A stretch of DNA of 64,000 bases from the NCBI GenBank assembly GCA_028583605.1, contig CM053337.1:26894162-26958161 (forward strand), in the 5' to 3' direction. Numbering within the stretch: position 1 is the first letter of the stretch; every line of letters begins with the position of its first letter. This document shows, piece after piece, positions 11,085 through 23,640 of this stretch. The notes beneath the pieces were generated by a model. It had not been told where the DNA came from and ran no database searches. It saw only the letters and a list, made by a program, of their open reading frames with translations. The translations under genes were made by a program, and so were the position numbers. Source of the DNA: Dastarcus helophoroides (Eukaryota > Arthropoda > Insecta > Coleoptera > Bothrideridae).

Positions 11085-13137
11085 GGGTAAATAACAGTTT
11101 AGTCAACGAAATACATATAACATACACGTAGCAGCACTGCAAGAGACGTATTTGAGGGGGAAGGGTATACAAGAAATGAGAAATAATATACTGTTTAGAA
11201 GTGGAAGTGGCTCAGGCAAATATGGTGTAGGATTTATGATAAATGAGGCCTTACAAAAAAGAACAAAACAATTTGAACCAAGATCAGACAGATTGTGTAA
11301 GCTAAGAATTAAGACAGAAGATCGGATGGTAACAATTGTAAATATCCACGCTTCATCAGAGGAAAAAGAGGAAGAGGAAAAAGATACCTATTACGAAGAG
11401 TTGGATAGGATGTTAAAAAAATACGTTAACAGGATATTACAATCCTTTTGGGAGATGCAAATGCAAAGGTCGACCAGGAAAATATACAAATCCATAACCG
11501 GATATGAGAGCAAACATCAAGATAGTAACAACAATGAACTAAGGCTAATATCTTTAGCAATAGAACAGAAAATGAAAATAATGAGCACACATTTTAAAAG
11601 GAAAAACATATATAAGGACACATGGATAATTCGAGGACGTAATGAAACAAATCAAATAGATTATATATTAATACAAGAAGAATATGAAAACTTATTTACC
11701 AAAGTTAGAACTTACAAAGGAGCAGAAGCAGATTCAGACCATTACCTAGTTAGGGCAAGTCTAAGACTTTGGCATATCCAAAACCACCAGTTTAGGAATT
11801 CCTGGGCAAGTAAATATGAAATGAAAGATTTACAAAACGATTATTTATTATATAAATATAGGAAAAGTATTTATGAATCTTTCATCAATGATAATACCAA
11901 ATAAGGAAGATATTGAATTCAAATGAGAAAAAATCGAAAGAATGGTGTCAAACGCTACAAGAGCAAACTTATTAAAAAGAAAATTATTTAAGAAGAGATC
12001 TTGAAGGGACAAGAAGTGTAAAGCCGAACTGAAAGAAAAGGCAAGGTTAAGGCAGAACATGCTGCAGATGCATAAAGAAGAAAGTGTAAAGAAGTATAAC
12101 GAACAAAAAAATAAAGCAGAGCACAAAAACGAAAATTTTTAGAAAAAGTAAGAGAAATTGAGAGAAAGTAAAACAAAAAAGAAATACGGAAATGTTATAA
12201 AGATTTTAAGGACTTAAAGAAAGAAAACCAAATCAAAGCAGTATTTTTCAAAGACAAAGGGGAATTTCTACTCGGAAGGGAAGATGATATCCTTGAAAAA
12301 TGGAGAGAGTACTTTGAGGAATTGTTGAATCTCGAGAAAGGAAAGGGAAGGGAGAGCATCAACAAGAGGCCACTGTATTAGAACCAAATGGAAAAGAAAT
12401 GGAAGACGTATTATACACAATGAAAAACAATAAAAATTTAGGGGAGAATAATATCACAGCAGAAAATTTTAGGTATGGAGGTGTCATCCTAAAAACAAAG
12501 ATATTGCAACTGGTAAAAGAAATTTGAGAAAACGAAATTATACCACGGAAATGAAACAAAGCTATTATGATAAGACTCTTTAAAAAAGGAGACATAGCAG
12601 AATGCAGTAATTACAGAGGAATAGCTTTGCAAGACCTAACATGCAAAATAGTTGCAACGATAATAAAAAAAAATACAAGAAACCTATTCAAAAACTATTA
12701 TTGGCGAATACCAAGCAGGTTTTAAAGGGAGCAGATCCACAACAGCGTACAACAAATATGTATGCTAAAACATTTAACTGGAATATGTAACTGTGAATAT
12801 GTAAACCCGACTCACATGATGTTCATAGATTTTAAAGCTGCCTATGACTATGTAAATAGGAATAAACTTATTGAGATATTGAGGAAATTTAAAATACCAG
12901 AAAAGATAGTTGGACTAGTTACAAAGACTTTAAGGTTAGGGCACGGCGATTACAATGGTTGGGGCCTGTCGAAAGGATGGAGGAAGGTAGATTGGTTAAG
13001 AACTACGGTTGGACAATTCCATAAGGTAAAAGAAGGAATGGTAGACCAAGAAAGAAGGCAGCTGGACACAGAAAGCATTGGCAGAATATTATCAAGCTAT
13101 GGACCTAAAAGCACTGTAAACGCTTTCATATATATAT
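11085..13137 (+). pseudogene. Decayed LINE (endonuclease plus reverse transcriptase)
   Basis: Remnant of a non-LTR retrotransposon polyprotein. The apurinic-type endonuclease is visible from about 11130 (QETYLRGKG), through the NIHASSEEKE block and a GDANAKVD motif near 11447 (in a shifted frame), to the NQIDYILI and SDHYL motifs near 11655-11750. The reverse transcriptase resumes in other frames near 12580 (KKGDIAECSNYRGIAL) and at 12800-12900 (MFIDFKAAYDYVN, motif A). The remaining palm and thumb are missing: motif A is followed almost directly by the C-terminal tail (LQWLGPVERM, GRPRKK) in another frame near 12940-13060. Several frameshifts and stops make it inactive. The endonuclease style resembles the RTE/CFDP2-like group, but the clade call is tentative. 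Confidence 0.85.
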
Positions 13138-13179
13138 AACTAGCTACCACCAACACCTTCCTCTGCATGAAAGAAGAGC

Positions 13180-13880
13180 AAGAATTATTGGGTCATCTTT
13201 TTGGAAATTGCGACTTTTTTTAAAAGTTTTGACTTTTATGTAGCAATGAATTTTTTATTTAAAATTTTGCCTTTGTTTTGAAAATTTTCACTTTTTTAAA
13301 AAATTGGATTTTTTTCATAATCTCGATTTTTTATATTTTCCAACTTTTTTTAGAATGTATATTTTTTTTTGAAAATGTTAACCTTTTGTCATCAAATTTC
13401 GCCTTTTTTAGGATATGATTTTGGTCAGAATTTAAACTTTTTTGAAAATATTAATTTTTTATGAAAATTTCGACTGTTTTTCAAGAACTGTTACTTTTTT
13501 TTGAAATTTTGACTTTTTTGTAGTAAATAGTGTTTTTGTTTGTAAAAATTTGAATCTTTTTCAAAAATTGCCACTTTTACAAAAATTGGATTTTTTTCAA
13601 AATTTCGATTTTTTTAAAGTCTTTTCAGAATTTTAATTATTTTAAAAATCTTAAACGTTTGTCATCAAATTCCTTAAGACATTATGACTTTTTTAGAATT
13701 TAAACTTTTTTCAATTTTTTGTGAAAATTTCCACCTTTTTTCAAAAATTTCGACTTTTTCTCGAAGTTTTGGATGTTATGTAGTAACTGGATTTTTATTT
13801 AATAAATTTTAAAATTCGACTGCTTTTGAAAATTTTCTCTACTCTGAAAAGTTGTATTGTTGTCAAAATTTCGATTTTTA
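13180..13880. repeat. T-rich degenerate block
   Basis: Pyrimidine-rich low-complexity sequence dominated by TTTTGAAAATTT, TTTCGACTTTT and CATCAAATT units. No coding signal. Confidence 0.65.
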
Positions 13881-13884
13881 AAAT

Positions 13885-14100
13885 ACATGAACCCTCGTCG
13901 TTAGATGACGATGTCGTTGTGCCGTCATTGCCAAGCTTTGCATTTATTTACATAGAAAATGTATCGTGCTATTTGCGCGAGAGCAGAAAAACGAAAAAGT
14001 GCGCGAGATCTGGCAACACTGAAGCAGACAAACAAACAGACAAACACACTTTCGTACTTATATATAAGTAAGGATACCTGTTAGAAATACGTATTTTTTA
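13885..14100. repeat. GC-richer segment ending in CAGACAAACA run
   Basis: A compositional island in AT-rich DNA. It ends with GCAGACAAACAAACAGACAA followed by CACTTTCGTACTTATATATA. This end style is common in interspersed elements of insects, but I cannot name the family or find its other end. The 81-residue open frame crossing it has no recognisable domain. Confidence 0.35.
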
Positions 14101-15889
14101 AAAAACTGTTGATATTTTGTGGTACTGCGAAATAGATCACCCTGTATAAAAACGAACAAATTTAATTTATAGGCCACCTAACGTGTCATTTATTGGCTAT
14201 ATAAAGTTTTTATGAAATCAACTTTATAAGGTCAAAAAATCGGTAAGCACTCTTGGTGACTCACTGTACAAAGCATGCAACATGAAAAAATATTTTGATT
14301 ATTTTGAATAATAACAGTTAAGATTTGGTTACAATTAAATATTATTTTTAAAAATTCTTAAAACATTGATTCAGTATTTAGATTTTCACAGAAAAGTTAA
14401 ATTGTAAATACTTCTTTCAACATATTCATTAACTATTCCTTTTATAAATTTAAAAATCGATGAATAAATGTATTTAAAAATTAGAATTTTTCTGCCAAAG
14501 ATAAAATTTTAAATTTAAGCAACAATCTAAGACGACAGCCTCCTAATTCGGTTCTTTTTCCCATAATTTGTTTCAAATTGAAGTTATATAAAAATTACAA
14601 AATAGCTGTTCAGGCTTAATTTTTTAAATTAAAATTTCATTAAAATTTTGGATTTTTAATTTTTGCACATTTTTTTTCGCAACTGGGTATGCCCTATTTT
14701 GCAATAGGGCAAAATTTATAAATATTGAAAAATTAGTCTTTAAAATTACCTCGAAATCTATATCTACCTCTTATATAGGACCAGAATTGTATCAAAGATT
14801 AAATTTGGATATCAAATGATTACTTTGTCTTCGTTTTAAAAGAGCAACTCTATTATAGAAAGATTTTTGCAAACTTTCAAGTTCCTGATAGGTAAATTAG
14901 GTTACTCCCCATCGATACTTATTAGTCTTAAACTCATTAATCAGTTTATTAAAATATTTCAGCAATAGAAACGGTTATCAATTCAAATATTATAAACAAC
15001 TGTCAACGTACCAACGTGCTGTCAGAAATATTAATTTGCTGTGTGCCTACTTAAATTTGGATACCACTATCTGTCACATTGACAAACGTCAGGGCGTACT
15101 TTTAACGCCCTTTTAGGCCCCATTAAAGATCGAGTTCCCAAAAATCCTTTCTTGGTGTGCGCCTACATTGCAAAAAGAATCTCTGTGCAAAATTTTGACT
15201 TCCTAGAATTAGCTGTTTGGGCTGTGTGTTGATCAGTCAGTTTCCATTTTTATGCATAAAGATTTTGGCAAAGAAATAAAATTTAAATATTACGAACAAT
15301 TGACATTTTTAACCTTACTCTGTAGAATTTTTCAATATTTATAAATATTAAATTCTATTAACAATAAATATAACAACAACGTGGAAAGTGCCTCAAAAAA
15401 GACAAATTTTGACATAGAATTCATAATTTTATCGAAAAGAAAAACAATTATAAATGTAAATCCGGAATTAGTAGTTAACTAATATCATCTCACTTTCAGT
15501 TTTTGGTGGGCGGTAAGACCGATTCGTTTCCAAAATTGATACAAAAGTGGGCAGTAGACATACGAAAAAAAGGTTGACTACTCCTGATTTGGACGAAATT
15601 GTGTCTTTAATTCAAAAATTCAAGGAAGAAGTAAAAATGGAAATGTAAATTCAGAATTACAGAATTTAGTCGAAATTTAAAGGGTTAAATCACTTTCGAA
15701 TTTTAACTCGAAATTTTTAAAAGAAAATCAACATTTTCTGGAAAATTTAAATTTCAAAATTCATCATATTCATCAAATCAAAAACTAAGAAATAAACAAG
15801 TAAATATTAAATTTTGCAAAATGGTTGAAATTTTGTTATTCAAGTATTTTGTCTATATGGCTAGAGTCAAAACCACATCAAAAGTATAC
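14101..15889. other. AT-rich region without recognised gene
   Basis: Moderately AT-rich sequence with a small perfect hairpin at 14691-14710 (GCCCTATT / AATAGGGC). No long open frames, no element ends, nothing assignable. Confidence 0.4.
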
Positions 15890-16225
15890 TGTAACAAAAT
15901 GTAGTTATAAAATTTGAATTAGTAAGGAATTCTCTAAAGAAATTTGATAATTGGAAGCGGCGGCGATAATGAATCATACGGCAGATAAGTGCTTTAGATA
16001 AGTCTTATCTTTACGAAGTTTCCTTCTAGAAACCGGAACGGTACCTATAAATACGCGATCGTCTTTTCCTCAGTCAGTCGGTTAATTAAACAGTCAGTTA
16101 GTTGGATAGTTAAATAGTCAGTTAATTAGTCAGTTGGTCAATTAAGTGAATTATAATTGTAGTGTTCCGAAATCAGTTTGGAAATTAAGTGATTACAATG
16201 CAAACTTTGTCTCGTTTGATTAACA
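15890..16225 (+). mobile_element. Solo Gypsy-type LTR, diverged copy
   Basis: About 336 bp related to the LTR at 1742-2116. It starts TGTAACAAAATG and contains the GCGGCGATAATGAATC and CGGCAGATAAG blocks, a TATA-like CCTATAAATACG near 16050, the repeated TCAGTCAG/GTTAGTTGG leader and a GTAGTGTTCCGA block. It ends near TTAACA. No target duplication is visible, consistent with age. Confidence 0.75.
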
Positions 16226-16485
16226 TAATATTTAGACTAGACAACGTCGCGATGAAATAAAATATAGAGGAATTTCTATGACAGAGCACTGTCATCGACA
16301 AAATCATTAAGTCATAATAAAGAAATATTTAATTAAGAAAGTAAGAGCATTATTAAAAAACATTCGAGAACAAGCTGCAGTAGGTTGAACTGATAAATTA
16401 AATCACGGGCAATTCTGAGGAATTTGTCACATTACCTTAAACAGGAAGTGAACAATGGTCATGGATTCGATAGAGGCTAGTTGAT
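16226..16485. other. Short spacer, nothing recognised
   Basis: No open frame or repeat end is visible between the solo LTR and the following hAT MITE. Confidence 0.4.
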
Positions 16486-16493
16486 GGTCATCT

Positions 16494-17155
16494 TAGGGGG
16501 TGAATGAACATCGATGTTTAGTGGAAAAACATCGATGTTTTAATATCGATGTTAAGTTTTCGATAATATTGACACATCGATGTTATGAGAATAAAATCGG
16601 AACATCGATATCGATACACTCTTAAATCTAGGGCTAGGTGTAACAAATGTTGCTTAATATTGCTAATTATAGAGAAAGGTTGGTTGCTAATAGTATTATT
16701 TCATCTTCACCCAATTTACACTAGATGTCGCTAATCAATGTAACCAAATTAAAACCAACAAAATAAAAAACTGTCAGTTTCAAGCCACGGTCAACTTTTT
16801 TTCTTATCTAAGAATAAAGTGGGAGCGAGTGTTAGTAAAACTTAATTTTTTTTTAGTAATGAAACTTCGAAAACGAAATAATATGTATCGTAAATCTACT
16901 CTATATTGTACTCTATGTCTGTCCAGTAAACTCAAACTTTTGCAGTCATGTAACCCAACAATCTACCATGAATTTGCTTACGTCGCTTACTATATGTATG
17001 CCTTATAATAAAATGGATTGTTTTTTTTTTACCTAAAACATCGATGTTTTCGGACATCGATATTTTTCTTTCGATATTCATCGTACATCGATACTTTTGA
17101 ACCGATGTTAATATTGATGTCAATATCGATGTTTTTCTAATATCGAACATCCCTA
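16494..17155. mobile_element. ATCGAT-rich hAT MITE
   Basis: A 662-bp element whose outermost bases are TAGGG (left) and CCCTA (right). It is flanked by an exact 8-bp direct repeat GGTCATCT at 16486-16493 and 17156-17163. Both subterminal regions are crowded with ACATCGATGTT-type motifs in opposing orientation. The 8-bp duplication and TAGGG end indicate a hAT superfamily element. No transposase is encoded. Confidence 0.85.
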
Positions 17156-17163
17156 GGTCATCT

Positions 17164-17870
17164 TATTGTTTTCGTAATGAGGACGTTGCCATATCTAATG
17201 AATTACATGAAAAGGAGGATTAAAAATAAATTGTTGATACATATTTGCCAATTACTTCTATCGCATGCTCTAAAGCTGTAGTTCTAAGTATATAAAATGT
17301 TTCTTATATATTATTGTTCATCCTTTTCTTCCTTTTTATTGAAATTTAAACAGTATTTAAACTCGAAGTTCACACCGTAAATTTAGAAACAAAAGTCAAC
17401 GTTTCAGAAATAAGATTTGAAAATAAATGTAGTATTCGGTCGAATAAGTTCGTTAATTTTGAGAAGAAAGTCGAAATTTCATGTTAATGTCGAAGTTGAA
17501 AAAAAGCTAAAACTTTATATTTGTGTTAAATTAAATTGTGGCCGAGAATAAAAAAAATCTTTCTCTGGCACTATTCGCTGGTGGTACCTTAGCAACTACT
17601 AAAATTCTGGAATAACGTATCTTGTGACCTGAAATTGCGCCAAGAAAGTAAGCATTCTTCAGCGATTTCAGAAAAAGAAATTCTCGAATTTTTGGTTTTG
17701 TTACCGACAATTTAAGAAACAGTAAAATTTCTAGTGAGCTGAAAGTTATGAGAAAAAAGCTAAAATTAAATAAAAACTAGTTAAAATATTTGGAACAATG
17801 TTAAAACTTCCGGAAAAGACCTAAATTTGGATTCGAAATTTTAGGAAAGGTTTCAGAAATATGGTGCCCT
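17164..17870. other. AT-rich region without recognised gene
   Basis: Mostly A-rich sequence with no long frame or domain match. The segment at 17525-17650 is slightly richer in GC but unassigned. Confidence 0.35.
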
Positions 17871-18440
17871 GAGATTCATAGGGACATATTGGTTCCCAGC
17901 TATGCCACTGAAAATTTAGAAGAAATTATATACTTTAGACAGCTATGGCGTCATTTTTATTTCATCGAAACCCAACAACAGTTTTGGCATATTACACGCG
18001 TGAAACGTTTTTATCCTCTAACTTTCAAAGATCACACAATGAAACGCAGTTTAGGTCAAATCTTGGAATTTAGCGAACGCCCCGCGCCACCCGTTTTTTA
18101 CCAAATCCGGCACATAAAATATCGTCGCCTGAGGATCGAATATGGGGCCGCCTTTATGAATTTTTAGGCCGAATTTTTCGAATAAATATTTCACCTCTGG
18201 ATGTCGGTTTTTTTGTCGGCCGGAAAATCTCACTTTAAACATGCGATCCCTCTCGGCTAATGTCCAGCGTTCTCTGATGTTGAAACAGAAATAAGAGGAA
18301 ATAAGACCAGGAGGTCTCTCTTGGGCATTCGTGCTTTTCAGCGGGGATATTGGATTTCGGATGCTTTTCCTTGTGGTTTCTAACTGTCGCCTTTGTGGGA
18401 AACGTGTTTATAGCGCCGGAAGATTGATATATCATTTAGT
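17871..18440. other. GC-balanced island, function unknown
   Basis: About 570 bp with near-normal base composition between AT-rich flanks. Open frames run on both strands (17889-18167 plus; 18242-18051 and 18435-18235 minus), but none looks like a known domain and codon usage does not single out a strand. It could be a fragment of an unrecognised element, an old pseudogene, or a conserved noncoding or regulatory segment. Confidence 0.3.
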
Positions 18441-18884
18441 AGATACGAGGGATTTTTTTGTTTTTTTGTTGTACTATATTGTTATCCATACATCTATATG
18501 GACAAATAGAAGTCTGATAAACAGGATGATTGCTAATTAACTCCGCTTGGTTTGGAGAGGCATAACTTTTTAAAGAGAAGACAGAATTAAATGATTTTTT
18601 TTAATAAAGGCCTTTAGATTTCACAAAAAAATATTTTCAAAATAGTCGTCCTTGAAAATATTGAAGTAGCAAGTTAAAGGAAGACATGACATTTTTCAGA
18701 ATTTCGAAAAGAAAAATCTCAGTCTTGTAGCAGCGCTCGGTTTTAGTAAGCCAGTCATTTTGACATTTAAAGTTGCAAATGCTATGTCGCCAACGATATT
18801 TTGGGGGCTTGTTGGAGAACTATTGAAAAGTATTTTGTCAATTTTTTTCAAGATGGAATAGTGGGGTTAGCAGCCATATTGAAA

Positions 18885-19020
18885 AGGGACCATCCATAAA
18901 TTACGGCACACGAATTTGATAGCTTTTGGATGTCGCCTCTACCCTTGTCACATGTGATCGCACTGATCCTATTTGTATGACCCCCTCCCTCCTGATGTGA
19001 AGTGACATATGTGCAATTTT
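18885..19020. mobile_element. Fragment of a dispersed element (GGGACCATCCATAAATTACG)
   Basis: Begins GGGACCATCCATAAATTACG and continues through a CACACGAAT block and a CCCCCTCCCTCC run to a GATGTGAAGTGACATATG end. Arthropod genomes contain many elements with a GGGACC(G/A)TCCATAAATTACG head, CCCCCTCCC runs and a GTGACGTCAT-like second half. Recognition is from memory of that pattern; the family name is not certain. Confidence 0.5.
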
Positions 19021-19068
19021 CAGTTTAAAAATTAATTAATTAAAACAGCATTACAAAAATTATTTATA

Positions 19069-20425
19069 CAGGCTGGACCATAAGTAATGGTACACAGAGT
19101 AATGGTGGATTTTCCGAATAAAAATAATGTGATTTGGCTACATTTACCTTATACCAAAAGTTGATATTAACAGAAATACAGGGTGTCAAAGTTGAAAAAA
19201 AAATTTTTCATATAATTATGGAATGAATTCTAATATAAGCACGAAATTTGGCGCAAGGGAGTTTCTTAAGTCGATTTTGCTAACATATTACTAATAGTTG
19301 ATAGGGGGCGCTACCTGCGCTATCCTGCATAATTCTAAATCATCATAACTCTTTTATGCACCCACGCATATTAATTTTAAATGGGTTATTTTATTTTCCC
19401 ATATCTTTTACGTAAAAAAATGTGAACTCTCTGAAAGTTGATACGAGCAACCGTTTCCAAGATATTTGCCTTTAAAGCTTGACGTGCCTTAGTTTTAAAT
19501 TACTAAGATATTCAATTTTCGAAGTAGGCTTGAAAAAAAAATAATCATAAGACAGCTTTGAAACTAATTTATGTCAAATATTACTTTGCTAATAATAATA
19601 ATATTTAAATTTTTAAAATCTCAATAAAGAAAATCCAAAAAATTAAGACGTAATTTATTTTCCAACATAAAGATTTGAGATATGATCTCTGACTCCGCAC
19701 AAGAAAATTTTAATAGTCTGGGTGGTCAAAGCAGATATTTGGAGATGAATTTCAATAAAAAAACAGCCAAATTTTTAATTGTTTACAATCCCTTTACATG
19801 AAAAAGGTCATATCCCACATACTTATTTTTGTTTTGGTATTTTATTTAAATTTGCTTTAGAAATTTAAAAAATATGTTAAATAGTAATGTCAGTAGAGTA
19901 ATATCTGATATAAACTATTTAAGAGTCAGTTTTATTACTTTTATTTGGAAAACTACTGCGAAAAATTGACATTTACATAACATAAAATAAACGTACGGCA
20001 AACTTTGAAGGCAAATATCTTGAAAACGGTTGCTTGTATTAACATTTAGAGAATATATCTTTTTTACGAAAAAAATGTAGATAAATAAAAATATCTATTT
20101 AAAATAAATGTACATCAAGGCACAAAAAAGTTATGATGCTTTAGAATAATACAAGGTGGCGCAGGTGGCGCCCCCTATGATTTAGTGACAATCTGTTAAC
20201 AAATTACAATTTCTTGACCAGAGAAACCCCCCTGTGCCAAATTTCTTGTCTACAATGAAATGTGTTCATCGGTTATGAAAAAAAATCACAATTTTTTTTC
20301 AACTTTGACACCCTATATCTCTGTTAATATCAACTTTTGGTATATGATAAATGTGGCTAAATCACGTTATTTGTATACGAAAAATCTACTCTTGCTCTGT
20401 GTACCATTACTTATGGTCCAGGCTG
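19069..20425. mobile_element. 1.36-kb near-complete palindromic fold-back element
   Basis: Both ends share CAG(G/C)CTGGACCATAAGTAAT in inverted orientation (19069 onward; 20425 backward) and both are flanked by TA (19067-19068 and 20426-20427). The inverted arms run almost to the centre near 19747. Matching pairs include the GATATTAACAGAAATACAGG / CTCTGTTAATATC block, the GGGGGCGC / GCGCCCCC block near 19308 and 20173, and the GATATTTGCCTT / AAGGCAAATATC block near 19465 and 20012. No transposase frame is present. A transcript would fold into a long hairpin. Confidence 0.85.
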
Positions 20426-20427
20426 TA

Positions 20428-20960
20428 TATTTCGGCAAAGGTGTGTATGAACAAAAATTCTTTTTATAAATTTGGAGAACATTTCTATTATAGGATTTTT
20501 ATTCTTAAATTTATTACAATTTTTACTTATTTTCCCCAAAACTGTGATTTTAAATTCAAAATATCCATTTTAGAGATTTTAATTTTATTTCAAAATTTCG
20601 ACTTGCTCTTGAATTTTTTTATCGAAAATGAAAGATATAAGGGGAGAATATCATATAAATTCTTTGATTTTTTTTCTTAATTCGCATTTTATTGTTTAAA
20701 TTTCTTATTTTTATGAAAAAGTTCGATTATATGGTATAATGCAAGAAGAATGCAACCTAGACTACAAATTCATGCAGCCCTCTAGGCGTGTATAGTGAAT
20801 CATAGGTAGCTGAACTACCAACAGTTGAAACACTGCCACCTAGCGAAGCGGTTGCTCTCTAGGAGAGTTCCCAGAAGACAAGGATTCTATGGACCAATAG
20901 GTGGTAGTACTAAAGAGTCACTCGCTTGACGGCTGTGATTGTTTTAGTACTTACTTGTCG
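20428..20960. other. AT-rich spacer then unique GC-normal segment
   Basis: 20470-20730 is T-rich degenerate repeat. From about 20745 the composition becomes balanced (AGAATGCAACCTAGACTAC, CTGCCACCTAGCGAAGC). This segment probably belongs to the same retroelement as the hammerhead motif that follows. Confidence 0.45.
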
Positions 20961-21060
20961 GAACATTTATTAGCATTCGAGTTGGGTATACCAAACTGAC
21001 GAGATCTAACAAGATCGAAACCGGTATTTGGTTTCCAAACTTCGAATCTAATAAATGTTC
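20961..21060 (+). ncRNA. Type I hammerhead ribozyme motif on a long stem
   Basis: All parts of a hammerhead can be placed. Stem I inner helix ACCAAA (20990-20995) pairs with TTTGGT (21027-21032). The core CTGACGA is 20996-21002. Stem II GATCT (21003-21007) pairs with AGATC (21012-21016) across an AACA loop. The second core strand GAAAC is 21017-21021. A minimal 2-bp stem III (AC/GT) has a CG loop and the cleavage triplet GTA is 21024-21026, predicting a cut after 21026. Stem I continues outward: GAACATTTATTAG (20961-20973) pairs perfectly with 21048-21060 and ATTCGA (20975-20980) with TCGAAT (21042-21047). Hammerheads with very short stem III are known from Penelope-like elements and related retroelements. 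Activity is inferred, not shown. Confidence 0.75.
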
Positions 21061-23640
21061 AAACCTATTGGTCTGTGCATTATAGTATATGGTATAAAAT
21101 TGAAGTAAAATTCTTTTGATATTAAACATGGTTTTTTTTTGACAAATTTCGATTTTTATTCTCGAAAGTTGGATTTTAGTTCTTACTTTTTTTCTAGATG
21201 TTCGGACATAAACCCATGATCTTCATTTTTTCTTACAAATTTGGGTTTGATTTTGGAAATTTTTATTCCTCTTACAAATGAAAATTTCAACTTCCAACTG
21301 AAAACTGTTTTCGGTTTTTTTTCTCATTTCCGCTTTTTTTTCCAACTTTTTTACACATTTTCCTTAGAACTGTTACTCTTATCTCGAGCGTCGTTTTTTC
21401 ATGAAATTTCTAGAAATTGTTATTTCTAATTTCATGCGTATTTTGAATTTTGTAAATGTTTGGTTTTAAATATACTTATAATTTTATTTTTGTAATTTTT
21501 CATATTTTCTAAAAAATTTGAAATTTTTAAATTTTATTCTTCTAAAAGCTTCAAAAATACCTTTTACCTAAAATGTTGCTTTTTCAACATTCTGGAAAAA
21601 GACGAATTTGGACAACAAATAAATAAATTAATTTAGATAATTTGCAAAATTTTATTACATAAGTTTTACGTTTTTATTTCAATCTCACACAATTTTGATA
21701 TTTTATAAATAATGTTATAATGTTCAGAAAATATATTTTTCCAGGTTTCAAAATAAAAATTTCAGCAAATTAACGAATTGTGGCTAAAAAGGAGAATTTC
21801 AAGAAAAATAGTGAATATCTTCAGAAATATAAAATATCCAATTTAGGTTGAAAATCAAATATCCCATGGCAACCTAAATTTTACAAACAAACAAATTGAA
21901 TTTTAGCAATAAAAGCGTAAAAGCACACATTTTGAGAACAAAAGTAAATTTCGAAAAATGGAAATAAGATTTGGAAAGCACCTCGCAGTTTCGACGAAAG
22001 GTCGAACTTTAAAAAGATACGAAAAGTTCCATAGGAAGTCAAATTTTCAGAAAGGTCAAAATATAGGAATGCAGTCAAAATTTCCAAAAACAATTATCTC
22101 CCGTAGTTTAATTGACACAGCTCTGTAACCCTTTAAACTATAACCACATTTTAGAAACCACTTGAAAGAAATTTAAAAGTGCTACAACTTTGATTGTAAT
22201 CACTTTTAATGTAAAATGCATGAATTTTTCTAATTATTTCATAGCAAATTTGCTTCGAAGTTGCTTTTTTCTTGGCTTTTCTAATTTTTCCCTGTAACAG
22301 ATTTTCGTGTACAAATACATCTAAAATTTTTGTTTTCCTAAAACTTCTACATTAAAACCAATATTTTGAACTTTTCCCAAAATTTCAGCTGCAGTATCGA
22401 TATTTTTAATTTGTTTAAGAAAGAATAGAATATTCTATCTAGTCTTAAGTCAAAATTTCGAGAGTAAACTTGAAATGGCAACTTCAAAATTCCTAATTTT
22501 TGAAATTTCAATGTTTTTTTTTTTCAATTTTGTTTTCTAATTTCTCGAAATTGCTAATTTTTTTAGAAATCATTTTTTTTTGTTTTTTTCTGAAAGTACT
22601 TCATGTTATTATCCTAAAATATCATAACTTAATAATTTCAAATTTTCTCTCCAAACCTCGCTCGAACTTTTGTGTTAAAACTGGACTTTTTAAAATGCCC
22701 GAGTTTTCTTAGAATTTCCACTTTTTATACTAACATTTTTGCTTAACCTTGACACTTTTGACTTGTTTCCTAAAAGATTATCTTTACAAAGAAAATTTCG
22801 CCTTTTGACTCAAAATTCTCTCGTTGTTTCCTAGATTTATAATATACTTCATAAAATTTGAATTCAGACGTCCAGATTACAATTTTGTTTAGAATTATTT
22901 TACATTTACCCTCAAAATTTAATTATTAAGTCCGAATTATGGCTCAAAACATCTATCTATATGAAATTTTATTTTATTTTTTTTCAAATTTGCAGAAAAA
23001 AGGTCCAGGTTAGAAAAAAAAGTAGGTCGAACTTAATAAAAATTTAAAAAGGTGAATTTTCAGTAACATTTTTCTTCCGAATTTTAAAAATGATAACATT
23101 TTGGGCAAAAAGTCAACTATTCGAATTTTTTTAGTAAAATTTATTTGGATTTGTAAATTTTGGCTTCTGTAAGTCCGTGTTTAAATTTGAAATTTTAAGA
23201 AAAACTTCGAAATTGAGTCTTCGAAAAAAGAAATCACAACTCATAAAAAAAGTGGGTTAAATTGATAGACAAAAGATTTTCTCAAAAATTTTAATTTGAA
23301 GTAGAATTTTTGCTGGGCACTTTTAACACAATTTTGTTTTGGAAATTTTTATTGTCTTCTTAAAACCCCAAGTTTAAATTTTTATTGTTTTAATTTTGTT
23401 TTAAATTAAGGTTGCTAGAAAAAAATGTGGAAATTTTTAGAAAAAATAACCAAAATGTTTAAAAAAGTCTAAATTTTAAATAAAGGTAAAAAATTATACT
23501 TTAAACGGTTCTCCCAAATTTTCGCCTCTTTAAAAATCTCTAAATTTCGAATAATCTTCTTCAATAACAATAGATTTCAAATATTTATGGTATATTTATC
23601 GAAATTCGAAAATTAAACTTGAAATTTTAATGCTATTATC
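21061..23640. repeat. AT-rich degenerate DNA
   Basis: Low-complexity sequence with mixed A-rich and T-rich stretches. The small open frames in it (for example 21241-21429, 22500-22712) are phenylalanine-rich translations of the repeat and not genes. Confidence 0.6.
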
